Origin: Duganella sp.
Lineage (GTDB): Bacteria > Pseudomonadota > Gammaproteobacteria > Burkholderiales > Burkholderiaceae_D
Reading direction: 5' to 3'
Length of the DNA stretch: 48,425 nucleotides
NCBI GenBank assembly: GCA_026225475.1
Contig: JAMFSU010000117.1
Span: forward strand, 1 to 48,425
Below the pieces are notes generated by a model. It was not told the origin of the DNA, did not search any database, and saw only the letters and a list, made by a program, of their open reading frames with translations. The position numbers were made by a program, and so were the translations under genes. This document shows positions 1 to 11,282 of this stretch, in pieces (the stretch's first letter is position 1; each line of letters starts with the position of its first letter).

Positions 1-11
1 CAACAGCAACA

Positions 12-2537
<2,526 letters not shown>

Positions 2538-2623
2538 CTACGAGCTGAACTACAAGCTGAATGCCGGTGAAAAAGAAAAACACGGCAAAAAACAACAAAA
2601 ATCGGTGAAACTTAAAAGTGCCA

Positions 2624-2646
2624 AAGGGCCGCTCTACACGGCCCTT
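2624..2646 (-). terminator. Hairpin between dnaN and gyrB
   Basis: An eight-base stem (AAGGGCCG/CGGCCCTT) with a seven-base loop lies just after the dnaN stop codon. On the dnaN strand it is followed only by a broken T run (TTTGGCACTTTT), so termination is probably partial. The opposite strand has a pyrimidine-rich tail with a better T run. It could limit read-through from dnaN into gyrB. Confidence 0.5.
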
Positions 2647-2670
2647 CGCTTCTTTCTTTTTTTATTAAAC

Positions 2671-3777
2671 TCAAATACGCATTGGCATAACGACGTATTT
2701 GAAGTCGGCATTATCAGGAATCGTGATCAATGCGGAAGAGTTGGCGTCACCGAGAGCGATGTTGACCTGGTCGTTCTTGAGGTTGTTCAATACATCGAGC
2801 AGATAGGTGACGTTGAAACCGATGTCGACGCTATCGCCGCCGTAGTCGATTTCGAGTTCTTCGACGGCTTCTTCCTGATCGGCATTGGTCGAACTGATCT
2901 TCAGGCTGCCTGGTGCAATCACCCAACGCACACCCTTGAATTTGTCACTGGTCATGATCGCAGCGCGTTGCAACGAGCGCAGCAATTGTTCACGGCCAAT
3001 GGTGAAGTTGTTCTTGTAACCCTTGGGCACCACGCGGGTGTAGTCGGGGAATTTGCCTTCGACCAGCTTGGAAATCAATTCGATATCGGCGAACGTCAGC
3101 TTGACCTGATTGTTGGCGATTTCGAGTTGCACCGGTTCGTCGCTTTCATCGAGCAGACGTTGCAACTCGATGATGGTCTTGCGCGGGATGATGACTTCCT
3201 GACGTGGAAATTCCTGTTCGGTCGTCACTTGGCAAAACGCCAGACGGTGACCGTCGGTGGCCACAGCGATGACGTTATTGCCTTCGACCACCAGCAACAA
3301 ACCGTTCAGGTAATAACGGATGTCTTGTTGCGCCATCGAGAAGTGCACCATGTTGAACAGGTGCTTCAAGGTTTTTTGCGGCAACGTGACCTGGGCGTTG
3401 TAATGCTCGGCCTGGGCGACCGTCGGGAATTCTTCGGCGGCCAGTGTCTGCAGCGCAAAACGGGATTTACCAGACTGCACGGTCAAACGCTTGTTCGATA
3501 GCGTAACGGTAACTTCGCCGGAGTCGGGCAGGGCACGCAAGATATCGAGCAGCTTGCGCGCTGCGACGGTAGTAGCAGTGACCTCACTGCCGGAGCCGAC
3601 TTCGGCGTGCGTAGTAATCTGCACTTCGATGTCGGTCGAGAGGAAAGATACGTTTTCGCCGTCCTTGCGAATGAGGATATTGGCCAGAATCGGCAAGGTG
3701 TGCCGACGCTCGACAATACCGCTCACAATTTGCAGTGGCCGGAGAAGAGTATCTCGTTGGGTTTTGACCAATTGCAT
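2671..3777 (-). CDS. dnaN: DNA polymerase III beta subunit (sliding clamp)
   Basis: This is the ring-shaped clamp that holds DNA polymerase III on its template. The 368-residue protein starts MQLVKTQRD, then LLRPLQIVSGIVERRHTLP, the standard clamp N-terminus, and ends in VVMPMRI, the usual C-terminal MPMR(I/L) motif. The length matches the family (366-370). It lies between dnaA and gyrB on the same strand. A 308-bp gap separates it from dnaA, longer than is common for this pair, and contains a long imperfect hairpin (3816-3910). It therefore probably has its own promoter or a structured leader. Confidence 0.98.
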   Translation of the reverse strand: MQLVKTQRDTLLRPLQIVSGIVERRHTLPILANILIRKDGENVSFLSTDIEVQITTHAEVGSGSEVTATTVAARKLLDILRALPDSGEVTVTLSNKRLTVQSGKSRFALQTLAAEEFPTVAQAEHYNAQVTLPQKTLKHLFNMVHFSMAQQDIRYYLNGLLLVVEGNNVIAVATDGHRLAFCQVTTEQEFPRQEVIIPRKTIIELQRLLDESDEPVQLEIANNQVKLTFADIELISKLVEGKFPDYTRVVPKGYKNNFTIGREQLLRSLQRAAIMTSDKFKGVRWVIAPGSLKISSTNADQEEAVEELEIDYGGDSVDIGFNVTYLLDVLNNLKNDQVNIALGDANSSALITIPDNADFKYVVMPMRI

Positions 3778-3815
3778 AGTCTCTATATCCTTACTAATAG
3801 TGGTTTACTGGATGC

Positions 3816-3910
3816 CGAAGGCCGCTTTCAAATCAGACCGGCAGATCGGTGGCGACGTGTGCCAAGCCGTTGCTGCGACTCGGTATTGCCGGCATTTGAA
3901 AGCTGCTTCG
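3816..3910. repeat. Long imperfect inverted repeat in the dnaA-dnaN gap
   Basis: Three nested complementary blocks form one long stem. CGAAG (3816-3820) pairs with CTTCG (3906-3910), GCTTTCAAAT (3824-3833) pairs with ATTTGAAAGC (3894-3903), and CCGGCA (3838-3843) pairs with TGCCGG (3887-3892). That is 21 base pairs with small internal bulges around a 43-nt apical region. No T run follows on either strand, so it is not a classical terminator. Possible roles are a dnaN leader structure or an extragenic palindromic repeat. The rest of 3778-4085 shows no gene. Confidence 0.6.
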
Positions 3911-4085
3911 TTGCGGTAATACTGCATTGCGCGACGATGCCACCCACGCTTGCGATTTTTCCTGGAACCGTACCATCGCCATCACATGTCTTTTTAGCAA
4001 CAAATACTGCGCCGGGACTAACCGTACCAACTTCATCATTGTATCAATCAACGGCCCCTCCAAGGAAGGAAATTGACCGTCGGCA

Positions 4086-5516
4086 TCAACCCTTGAGGGT
4101 CTGCTCAAGGACGTGCAATTCGTGGTTGCATTCTGGGCTCTTGGCGCGATCTGCCGTGATCTTGCGCACTGCGTGCAAGACTGTCGTATGGTCACGGCCG
4201 CCGAACAGGTCACCGATTTCGGGCAAACTCTTTTGCGTCAATTCCTTGGCCAGATACATGGCAATCTGGCGCGGCCGGGCGATATTGGCTGGCCGTTTCT
4301 TGGAGTACATATCGGCAATTTTGATGTTGAAGAAGTCAGCGACCGTTTTTTGGATGTTTTCGACCGATATTTGCCGATTTTGCACGGACAAGAGATCTTT
4401 TAAGGCATCTTTGACGATATCAATAGTGATGTCTTTGCCATGGAAACGCGAATAGGCCAGGATTTTGCGCAACGCACCTTCTAGTTCCCGCACGTTCGAA
4501 CGCAAATGCTTGGCGACGAAAAAGGCCACATCATCGGACAACTGCACGCCTTCCTGGGTGGCTTTCTTCATCAGGATAGCAACCCGCATTTCCAGCTCGG
4601 GCGGCTCAATTGCGACGGTGAGGCCGGAATCGAAGCGCGAAATCAGGCGGTCATCCATGCCACTGATTTCCTTCGGATAGGTATCGCTGGTGATGATGAT
4701 CTGCTTCTTGGCAGAGATCAGCGCTTCAAATGCATAAAAGAACTCTTCCTGAGTACGACTCTTGCCACCGAAGAATTGGATATCGTCGATCAGGAGCAAG
4801 TCGAGCGAGTGGTAATAACGCTTGAAGTCGTCAAAACCCTTGCGCTGATAGGCGGTCACCACGTCACGCACATATTGCTCGGCATGGATGTAGCGAATCT
4901 TGGCGGTACGGTTGTCGGCCAACACCTGGTTGCCGATCGCGTGAATCACATGGGTTTTGCCAAGGCCGACACCGCCGTAGAGAAACAGCGGGTTGTACGA
5001 AACACCTGGATTATTGGCCACCTGGGTAGCTGCCGCGCGTGCGAGCTGGTTGGCTTTGCCTGTGACCAGATTGTCAAAGGTGAGCACATCATTGATGCGC
5101 GACAATTCCTGCCGCGGCGCGATCGGTGGCGGTGGTGGTGGCTCCACCAGCGCTCCCTGAATGCCGGTTGGGTAACCATCGAGCATGCTGGCCAGCAATG
5201 CACCAGCTTCGCCGCCAGGATTGGTCGCAGCGGCAGTCGTCGCGGTGGTTGCTGCGGCGCGACGGGCGGCACCAATGCGCGGATCCAGCACAAATTGGAC
5301 TTCGATCTGGGTTTCCCAGTATTCGCATGCAATGGTAGTGATTCGGCTGGCAAATTGGGTCTTGACCCAATCGAGCTTAAAACGATTTGGCGCAGCAATA
5401 CGCAGGCGGCCATCTTCGTAATCAAGCGGCAATAGCGGCTTGATCCAGGCGCTGTATTGTTGCGGCGTGAGCTCTTGCTCCAATTTTGCGGAGCAAGCCT
5501 GCCAAAAATTTTCCAT
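4086..5516 (-). CDS. dnaA: Chromosomal replication initiator protein DnaA
   Basis: This AAA+ ATPase binds DnaA boxes and opens the chromosome origin. The 476 residues contain domain I ([16 protein letters not shown]), an Ala/Pro-rich linker with a proline run at about 126-131, Walker A GGVGLGKT at 181-188, Walker B LLIDDIQF at 241-248, and the domain IV DNA-binding signature [11 protein letters not shown] near residue 439. It is the first gene of the leftward dnaA-dnaN-gyrB block. DnaA boxes in its own upstream region (5606-5614, 5676-5684) suggest autoregulation. The rpmH-rnpA-yidC genes that usually sit divergently upstream in this class are absent here. Confidence 0.98.
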   Translation of the reverse strand: MENFWQACSAKLEQELTPQQYSAWIKPLLPLDYEDGRLRIAAPNRFKLDWVKTQFASRITTIACEYWETQIEVQFVLDPRIGAARRAAATTATTAAATNPGGEAGALLASMLDGYPTGIQGALVEPPPPPPIAPRQELSRINDVLTFDNLVTGKANQLARAAATQVANNPGVSYNPLFLYGGVGLGKTHVIHAIGNQVLADNRTAKIRYIHAEQYVRDVVTAYQRKGFDDFKRYYHSLDLLLIDDIQFFGGKSRTQEEFFYAFEALISAKKQIIITSDTYPKEISGMDDRLISRFDSGLTVAIEPPELEMRVAILMKKATQEGVQLSDDVAFFVAKHLRSNVRELEGALRKILAYSRFHGKDITIDIVKDALKDLLSVQNRQISVENIQKTVADFFNIKIADMYSKKRPANIARPRQIAMYLAKELTQKSLPEIGDLFGGRDHTTVLHAVRKITADRAKSPECNHELHVLEQTLKG

Positions 5517-5605
5517 GAAGAATTCTTATCTATGAGGGTAGTGCGTAGACCTGCCAGACTTGTCCATTGCTTGTCGCGGCATCAGCAAACGGCAACAAAT
5601 TGTGC

Positions 5606-5614
5606 TGTGGACAA
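5606..5614 (-). promoter_or_regulatory. DnaA box variant upstream of dnaA
   Basis: TGTGGACAA is the reverse complement of TTGTCCACA, one mismatch from the consensus TTATNCACA. It lies about 90 bp upstream of the dnaA start and may take part in autoregulation. Confidence 0.5.
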
Positions 5615-5675
5615 CTTCAGGATCAGGTCAAGGCAATGACGAACAGAGGCGCCATTTTACTCTCGACCGGGAAAG

Positions 5676-5684
5676 TTATCCACA
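5676..5684 (+). promoter_or_regulatory. DnaA box upstream of dnaA
   Basis: This is a perfect TTATCCACA, 160 bp upstream of the dnaA start codon. With only one perfect box and no AT-rich unwinding stretch beside it, it is more likely a dnaA promoter control site than the main origin. Confidence 0.7.
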
Positions 5685-5777
5685 GGCGCAGGCGCTTTTT
5701 GACAGAGTAAAAATGTCTATCGATTGCGGCGTAAATCGCGGCTGGATATATTGAATAATGATACCAAGCAAGCTGGC

Positions 5778-6545
5778 TTAATTGGCAACAGCCCCGTCGA
5801 TAAAGACTTTCAGCTCGCCAGGCTGAAATTGTGTCCAGTGTTCGTTGGTCGTCAGCGGTTGCGTGACGATGACGGCGACCCGGTCGTTGGCGGTGGTCAC
5901 TTCGGAGAAATCCACAGACACGTCCTGGTCCGATAAGTGGGCGGCGCTGAACGGGTGCTGGCGGATGATGTAATACAAATTGGTGGTGCAGTGGGCAAAC
6001 AGGGCTGAACCGTCCGACAACAGCATGTTGAAGGTGCCGTGACTGGCGATGTAGGTGGTAAGTTCGCGCAACTTCTCTGTTAAATCGGCAATTGCGGGCA
6101 AATTCTCACCAAAGTGTTGCCGCAATTCTTGTAGCAGATAACAGAATGCCAATTCACTATCAGTAGTGCCGACTGGCCGGTAAGGCCCTTGCAAATCCGG
6201 CGTGAAATTTTTCAAGTCGCCATTGTGGGCAAAGACCCAATAGCGGCCCCACAGTTCGCGCACAAAGGGATGGCAATTGGCCAGCGTCACGCGGCCTTGA
6301 GTGGCTTTGCGAATGTGGGCAATCACGTGCTGCGATTTGATTGGACTGCTTTTAATCAGTGCCGCCACTGGCGAGGTCACGGCCGACTGGTAATCGACAA
6401 AAGTGCGCACGCCCGAGCCTTCAAAGAAGGCAATGCCCCAGCCATCACTGTGATGGTCGGTCAATCCTCCACGATTGGCAAAACCGGTGAAACTGAAGAC
6501 GATGTCGGTGGGCGTGTTGCAATTCATCCCGAGTAACTGGCACAT
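5778..6545 (-). CDS. Class II glutamine amidotransferase (YafJ-like)
   Basis: The 255-residue protein begins MCQLLGMNCNTPTDI, which places the N-terminal nucleophile cysteine at position 2 after methionine removal, as in Ntn-type glutamine amidotransferases. The motifs NRGGLTDHHSDGWG, the THKGRV-like segment ATQGRVTLANCHPF, and WVFAHNGDLKNF are those of the family that includes E. coli YafJ and the EgtC-like proteins. It would release ammonia from glutamine, but the acceptor is unknown because no synthetase domain is fused. It runs in the same direction as dnaA, 261 bp upstream, and is not clearly in an operon with it. Confidence 0.9.
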   Translation of the reverse strand: MCQLLGMNCNTPTDIVFSFTGFANRGGLTDHHSDGWGIAFFEGSGVRTFVDYQSAVTSPVAALIKSSPIKSQHVIAHIRKATQGRVTLANCHPFVRELWGRYWVFAHNGDLKNFTPDLQGPYRPVGTTDSELAFCYLLQELRQHFGENLPAIADLTEKLRELTTYIASHGTFNMLLSDGSALFAHCTTNLYYIIRQHPFSAAHLSDQDVSVDFSEVTTANDRVAVIVTQPLTTNEHWTQFQPGELKVFIDGAVAN

Positions 6546-6683
6546 GATGTCGGCGAGGCGGTGAAGCTGGAAGAGTTGAGCGAAGAGAACAAGTAGGCTT
6601 TACGGTATCACGCGAATGCCAGGCGAGAAAGTGCAAATTCGTTATCCATTGCTTATGGTCTCGAAATTTAATCGATTTCACAT

Positions 6684-6744
6684 AAAAAAAGCCCCAAGAA
6701 CTGAGTTCTCGGGGCTAATCCTTCCTAAAGAGGGAGGAGGAGAC
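6684..6744 (-). ncRNA. CCUCCUCCC-type small RNA or 3' UTR with terminator, copy A
   Basis: Read on the minus strand, this 61-nt module begins GTCTCCTCCTCCC. It can fold into a first stem (TCCTCCCT/AGGAAGGA, one mismatch) and then a near-perfect terminator stem (AGCCCC.AGAACT/AGTTCT.GGGGCT) followed by seven Ts. It lies 50 nt after the stop of the small membrane protein gene at 6795-7115. An identical 61-nt copy lies at 7326-7386. Perfect identity beyond the terminator, including the anti-Shine-Dalgarno stretch, suggests a functional small RNA released from the 3' end of the mRNA. The CCUCCUCCC motif recalls the CcsR RNAs of Rhodobacter, which also lie behind small-protein genes; this link is inferred. 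Confidence 0.65.
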
Positions 6745-6794
6745 GCGGTACGTACGACTTAATCGTTAATCACAAAACTGGATTGGTAGCGCGA

Positions 6795-7115
6795 TCAGTG
6801 ATCGCGGCCTGCCAGATTACGCAGTTCTGCAGCAAAATTCGGTTGCGAGCCAGCATAGTCATTGGCCATGCGGTTCAATAATCTGACACCGTTGAAGCGG
6901 TGCTGCAATACCCGTTGTTCCAGCGATTTACGCGGCTTGACCAGCACCAGCGCAGCGCGCAAGATGCCGACCACTAACGGTTTGAAGACCATTAACAAGG
7001 TCACCAGCATACCCAGGCCCAACAGCGGCCGCAGCAAGGCAGCGCTTGCGCCGATCAGCGTCTGTGCCAATGGCACAGCGGCTTCTACTGGAAAGGCAAT
7101 GGCGAGGAAAGACAT
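6795..7115 (-). CDS. Small putative membrane protein, paralogue of 7599-7835
   Basis: This 106-residue protein has no family I recognise. The first 60 residues are strongly hydrophobic (two likely membrane segments around 15-35 and 36-58), followed by a basic stretch (KPRKSLEQRV). The C-terminal 30 residues (LNRMANDYAGSQPNFAAEL) closely match the C-terminus of the neighbouring small protein (LNRMADRFEAAQPNLAAEL). The upstream regions of the two genes are also alike, and both genes end in the same 61-nt RNA module. The ribosome site before the start (AAAGAAA) is weak. This is a duplicated stress-type unit in which the N-terminal part has diverged. Confidence 0.75.
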   Translation of the reverse strand: MSFLAIAFPVEAAVPLAQTLIGASAALLRPLLGLGMLVTLLMVFKPLVVGILRAALVLVKPRKSLEQRVLQHRFNGVRLLNRMANDYAGSQPNFAAELRNLAGRDH

Positions 7116-7163
7116 GATATTGATTTCTTTGATATCAAACGACTGCGTTGGTGTTTTCTGATC

Positions 7164-7240
7164 TGCTGCATTGCAGTATATGGAATTGCGATTCGCTTTT
7201 CCAATTTCATGTTCACATATCAGTTATATTCATTGTGAAT
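7164..7240 (-). promoter_or_regulatory. Conserved upstream region of small-protein unit A
   Basis: This stretch resembles 7861-7936 upstream of the second small-protein gene. Shared blocks on the minus strand are ATTCACAA, TATAACTGATAT, GAAATTGG and AAAGCGA, in the same order with similar spacing, and CTGCAAT further down. TATAAC is a possible -10 element. The conservation suggests that both units respond to the same regulator. The 7116-7598 gap contains this region, the copy B RNA (7324-7386) and no further gene. Confidence 0.5.
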
Positions 7241-7323
7241 GGAATTGGCAATCTCTATGTTGCTGGCTTAAGATCTGTTTGAGTGATGGCTGCCTGGTGG
7301 TTGATTGAGGTTTTAGCTGCCGC

Positions 7324-7386
7324 AAAAAAAAAGCCCCAAGAACTGAGTTCTCGGGGCTAATCCTTCCTAAAGAGGGAGGAGGAGAC
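7324..7386 (-). ncRNA. CCUCCUCCC-type small RNA or 3' UTR with terminator, copy B
   Basis: This is identical over 61 nt (7326-7386) to the module at 6684-6744, with two additional A residues (nine Ts on the transcript). On the minus strand it carries CCTCCTCCC, a short first stem, then a 6+6-bp terminator stem and a T run. It lies about 210 nt downstream of the small gene at 7599-7835 and would terminate that transcript. The sequence between the gene and the module is not conserved with copy A, so the module itself is what selection has kept. Confidence 0.65.
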
Positions 7387-7598
7387 ATCGGACAGACTAC
7401 CCATGCTGCGCGCCTGTATCTGCTGGCGACGCTGGAAGCTTCCTTGGCATGGGCCTCGAAAACGAGGCTGAAACTGGTACTACAAATTGCTATTACTGAT
7501 AATGCCCTACAGAAGCAGTGGAATGCGTCGTTAATAATCCACGCTAAATCGACACTGCCCTGTAGTCGTTGACTGCCTGCTACTTACTTGCGCCAGAA

Positions 7599-7835
7599 TT
7601 AACCGCGCGAAGCGATGAAACGCAGTTCAGCTGCCAGATTAGGCTGGGCTGCTTCGAAACGGTCAGCCATGCGGTTCAGTTCGGCCACGCCAACCAGGTC
7701 TTGGTCAGACATCAGCAGAGCAGCCTGGGCTTCGTGAGCCTGGACAAAACGCACGAACATATTGCGCAGCGCGGTGCTGATCTTGTTACCGAAAGTTGTG
7801 TTGGTCTTGCTAAATTCAGCGGTCATTGCAGTCAT
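7599..7835 (-). CDS. Small conserved protein, paralogue of 6795-7115
   Basis: This 78-residue soluble protein of unknown function starts MTAMTAEFSK. I chose the start at 7835 because a good ribosome site (CAGGAG) lies six bases upstream; an in-frame ATG at 7901 has none. The C-terminal half (ELNRMADRFEAAQPNLAAEL) matches the C-terminus of the membrane protein at 6795-7115. The charged amphipathic helix with small size is like stress-induced DUF1127-type proteins, but the sequence is not clearly DUF1127. The transcript ends in the copy B RNA module. Confidence 0.75.
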   Translation of the reverse strand: MTAMTAEFSKTNTTFGNKISTALRNMFVRFVQAHEAQAALLMSDQDLVGVAELNRMADRFEAAQPNLAAELRFIASRG

Positions 7836-7860
7836 GATTTGCTCCTGACAAAGTGTGTTA

Positions 7861-7936
7861 TGTTGCATTGCAGTGTAATGATGCTTGACTCGCTTTACCA
7901 ATTTCCGTTTAGGATATCAGTTATACTTTTTGTGAA
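7861..7936 (-). promoter_or_regulatory. Conserved upstream region of small-protein unit B
   Basis: This matches 7164-7240 in sequence blocks and order (ATTCACAA, TATAACTGATAT, GAAATTGG, AAAGCGA on the minus strand). It also separates the small gene from the divergent lysR at 7990, so the LysR protein could bind here. The second copy, far from any lysR, shows that the motif belongs to the small-protein unit. Confidence 0.5.
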
Positions 7937-7989
7937 TATTAAATTCAATTCCTCTCTTTTTGCGCAATCCCTGACCTGGCGCGGCTGAC

Positions 7990-8949
7990 ATGAGCTTTCT
8001 CACCCTTGATCTGAATCTCTTACGCGTGTTCGATGCGGTCATGACCGAACAAAACCTGACGCGCGCGGCCAACCTGTTGGCGATGACACAACCTGCTGTG
8101 TCAAATGCGTTACGCCGTCTGCGCGATGCGCTCAATGATGAATTGGTGATTCGTACCGCGCACGGCGTCAAACCGACACCGCGCGCCGAAGAACTATGGC
8201 CGACCGTGCGCCGGGCGCTGTCCGAGCTGGAAGCGGTCATTACGCCGGAAACCTTTGATGTCACCCGCGCCCAAAACACGTTTCGCATGGCCATGGTCGA
8301 TGCCACTGCTGCCTTGTGGCTGCCCTCGTTGGTGCGCACCATCATGCGCGATGCGCCGCGCATCAAAATACGCATGATGCCGCTGACCACACGCGATCCG
8401 CGCGCCATGCTGCTGCGTGGCGATGTCGATCTGGCAGTGGGCTTCTTTCCTGGCGTGACAGCACAATTGGCGGATGGCCAAGGTACCGTCAAGACCCAGA
8501 TCAGTCACGAACGTTTGTACACCGGGCAATATGTCTGTGTGATGAGCAAGAACCATCCGCTGGCCGATGTGGAGTTGACGCTCGACACCTATTGCAGCGC
8601 CGACCATTTGCTGGTCAGTCTGTCAGGCAAACCACACGCTGTGATTGATGATGTGCTGTCAAGCATGAACCGTGAACGTAAGATTCTGCTGACAGTGAAC
8701 CAATTTTTTACGGCAGGGCGGATCGTTGCCAGTTCCGACCTGATTACCGTGTTGCCACGCCATCTGATCGCTGCCACCGGCATGACGGAAGCCTTGGTGG
8801 TCAAGGAGTTGCCGTTCAAGACGCCAGAAGAACATGTCGATATGTTGTGGCATGAACGCGACGCCCGTAACCCTGCTCACAAATGGTTGCGTGCACATTT
8901 AACTGCAACAACTCACGATGAATTCGGTCGTATCAACATGAAGCGCTGA
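7990..8949 (+). CDS. LysR-family transcriptional regulator
   Basis: The 319 residues comprise an N-terminal winged helix-turn-helix (LDLNLLRVFDAVMTEQNLTR, then AANLLAMTQPAVSNALRRLR, about residues 5-50) and a periplasmic-binding-like effector domain (about 95-300). The DNLLRVF start and NALRRLRD recognition helix are like the NodD/NahR/LinR branch, which mostly controls catabolic genes. No catabolic operon lies beside it; it is divergent from the small-protein unit and followed by an AsmA-like gene, so the target is unknown. Confidence 0.92.
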   Translation: MSFLTLDLNLLRVFDAVMTEQNLTRAANLLAMTQPAVSNALRRLRDALNDELVIRTAHGVKPTPRAEELWPTVRRALSELEAVITPETFDVTRAQNTFRMAMVDATAALWLPSLVRTIMRDAPRIKIRMMPLTTRDPRAMLLRGDVDLAVGFFPGVTAQLADGQGTVKTQISHERLYTGQYVCVMSKNHPLADVELTLDTYCSADHLLVSLSGKPHAVIDDVLSSMNRERKILLTVNQFFTAGRIVASSDLITVLPRHLIAATGMTEALVVKELPFKTPEEHVDMLWHERDARNPAHKWLRAHLTATTHDEFGRINMKR

Positions 8950-9020
8950 CTGGATCATCAATTTTATTTGATTTTTTATTCCATTTTTTCCGGCGCGCTT
9001 CGTTCTCTTAAGGATAAAGC

Positions 9021-11081
9021 ATGCGTCGGACCGCAAAAATAATTGGAATAAGTCTGGCCAGCGTGGCCACATTGATCGTCTTGCTGGTGGTCGTGCTGGC
9101 TAATCTCGACTGGAACCGCGCCCGGCCGTGGATCAACCAGCGTGTCAGTGATGCCACTGGTCGACACTTTGCGATCCAGGGTGATTTGCTGGTGCACTGG
9201 CAAAAGCCTTCCTCCAATACCGAAACTGCACATCTGTTCTGGGCAAACTGGTTGCCCTGGCCGCAGGTGACGGCCAACGATATCATCATGGGTAACCCGG
9301 CCTGGGCCGCCACTGGCAGCACCATGGCCAATATCAAGCAAGTCAATGTGGTGCTCAATCCCTGGCCCTTATTGCGTCAGCAAGTGGTGTTGCCTCTGCT
9401 AGAGGTCGATACACCGCAATTGATCTTGTTGCGCAACAAGGATGCCAGCAATAACTGGACCTTCAAGCAGGATGACACGCCCTCCAGCTGGCAATTTCAC
9501 CCCCAACAACTGATCATTCGCAAAGGTAGTGTGGCGCTCAACGATGCAATCGGGCATATCGACGCGCGCGCCAATATCGATACGCTTGATCCTGCCAAGG
9601 AAAAAACTTACGGTCTTGGTTGGCAAGTGCAGGGCAGCTTCAATCAGGCTCCCATCAGCGGACAAGGCAAGGCGGGTGGGGTGCTGTCGCTGCAGGATGA
9701 AAGTAAGCCATATCCCTTGCAAGCCGATGTGCGCGTTGGCAAAACCCGCATTGCGATACAAGGCAGTCTGACCAAACCACAGGAATTGGCCGCGCTCGAT
9801 CTACAACTGAGCGTGTCCGGCGACAGTATGGCGCATCTGTATCCGCTGACCGGCGTGTTGTTGCCGGAAACCCCGCCATTCGCGACAGCTGGCCATTTGA
9901 TCGGTAAACTGAGCAGCAAGCAAAGCGATTGGATTTATGAAAAATTCAATGGCAAGGTTGGCTCCAGCGATATTGGTGGCACGCTCGAATATCAGACCGG
10001 CCAGCCGCGTCCCTTGCTCAAGGGCGAGATTGTTTCCAATCTGCTGCAGTTTGAAGATCTGGCGCCGTTGATTGGTGCTGACTCCAATGCACAGAAAGTG
10101 CAGCGCGGTGCAGAAGAACGCCAGCCATCGAACAAGCTGTTACCGGTCAAGGAGTTCCAGACTGACGCCTGGGGAGCACTCGATGCCGATGTCAAACTGA
10201 CCGCACATCGCGTGGTTAAGGAAAAAAATTTGCCGATCACCGATATTCGCGCTGATCTACATTTGAATGACAGGGTATTGGCATTGACGCCGCTTAATTT
10301 CGGCATCGCCGGCGGTAATCTCACCAGCACCATCAAGCTCGATGGCCGTACAGCCAAGATGAAATCGGAAGCCAATATTTCAGCCCGTGGCATCAAGATC
10401 CAGAAGCTGTTTCCTCATCTCGATGCTTCTCAGGCCAGTGTCGGTGAAATCAACGGGGATGCTGCCTTGTCCGCCACTGGCAATTCTGTGGCCGCCATGC
10501 TGGGCTCATCCAATGGCGAACTGAAGACCTTGGTCAATCACGGCACTATCAGTAAATTGCTGCTGGAAGAAATGGGCCTGAATCTCGGCAACATCGTTGT
10601 ATCGAAGGTGTTTGGCGACAAACCAGTCAAGCTCAATTGCCTGGCCAGCGATTTTTCGGTCACCAATGGCTTGATGCAGGCACGTACATTTGTGATTGAT
10701 ACCGAAGATGCCGTGGTCAATATCAGCGGCACGGTCAATTTTTCACAGGAGCAACTTGATCTGACGATCAATCCGCATAGCAAAGGTTTGCGCATCATTT
10801 CCTTGCGCTCGCCACTGTATGTGACTGGCCCCTTCAAGGACCCTGGTATTGGTGTGGATAAGGGCGTGCTGGCACTCAAAGCCGGTGGCGCTATCCTGCT
10901 TGGTCTAGCAGCGCCAGTGGCGGCAATTCTGCCTTTGATCAACATCAGTGGTAAGCAACAGTCTGATTGCGCCAATCTCTTGCTGGAAGTGCAAAAGCGA
11001 CCGATGGCACCGGCTCCTGGCAAGACCTATCAAGAGATAAAGCCAGCGCGTGCCGCTTCTGCACCAACAGTGAAAAAATGA
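9021..11081 (+). CDS. AsmA-family protein
   Basis: This 686-residue envelope protein is inner-membrane anchored, with one N-terminal membrane segment at residues 8-28 (IIGISLASVATLIVLLVVVL) followed by a long periplasmic part. The start region (NRARPWINQRVSDATGRHFAIQGDL) and the C-terminal AsmA_2 region (GINGDAALSATGNSVAAMLGS-like, with LEEMGLNLGNIVVSKVFGD) place it in the AsmA/YhjG group. These are now viewed as bridge-like lipid-transfer proteins between the membranes. An AAGGA ribosome site precedes the start. It ends only 20 bp before the first DnaA box of the origin. Confidence 0.92.
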   Translation: MRRTAKIIGISLASVATLIVLLVVVLANLDWNRARPWINQRVSDATGRHFAIQGDLLVHWQKPSSNTETAHLFWANWLPWPQVTANDIIMGNPAWAATGSTMANIKQVNVVLNPWPLLRQQVVLPLLEVDTPQLILLRNKDASNNWTFKQDDTPSSWQFHPQQLIIRKGSVALNDAIGHIDARANIDTLDPAKEKTYGLGWQVQGSFNQAPISGQGKAGGVLSLQDESKPYPLQADVRVGKTRIAIQGSLTKPQELAALDLQLSVSGDSMAHLYPLTGVLLPETPPFATAGHLIGKLSSKQSDWIYEKFNGKVGSSDIGGTLEYQTGQPRPLLKGEIVSNLLQFEDLAPLIGADSNAQKVQRGAEERQPSNKLLPVKEFQTDAWGALDADVKLTAHRVVKEKNLPITDIRADLHLNDRVLALTPLNFGIAGGNLTSTIKLDGRTAKMKSEANISARGIKIQKLFPHLDASQASVGEINGDAALSATGNSVAAMLGSSNGELKTLVNHGTISKLLLEEMGLNLGNIVVSKVFGDKPVKLNCLASDFSVTNGLMQARTFVIDTEDAVVNISGTVNFSQEQLDLTINPHSKGLRIISLRSPLYVTGPFKDPGIGVDKGVLALKAGGAILLGLAAPVAAILPLINISGKQQSDCANLLLEVQKRPMAPAPGKTYQEIKPARAASAPTVKK

Positions 11082-11209
11082 CATCTTGTCGAATTTTTAT
11101 CTGTGGATAAAACTGTGAATAAGTCCTGCACGATTTGGGGATACCTACGATGTTTTCCACAGGCGCCAAATCTATCCAATAACTATTCTTGCGTCATACA
11201 CGTGTTACC

Positions 11210-11236
11210 AAGCGTTTATCTTTTCGGTAAACGCTT
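11210..11236. repeat. Inverted repeat inside origin unit 1
   Basis: AAGCGTTTA and TAAACGCTT are perfect complements around a nine-base loop. The equivalent place in origin unit 2 (11970-11996) has the same layout but with mismatches, so the symmetry is kept only in unit 1. It could be a binding site for an origin regulator. Confidence 0.5.
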
Positions 11237-11282
11237 GATTTCACTTCGGTTTACTGACTTATCCACAGAAAAGAGCCTGCGT

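Noticed and set aside
5517..5777. The dnaA upstream region as the main oriC.
   Set aside because: It has one perfect DnaA box and one variant but no AT-rich unwinding tract or trio motif. The 11-12 kb units are far better candidates.
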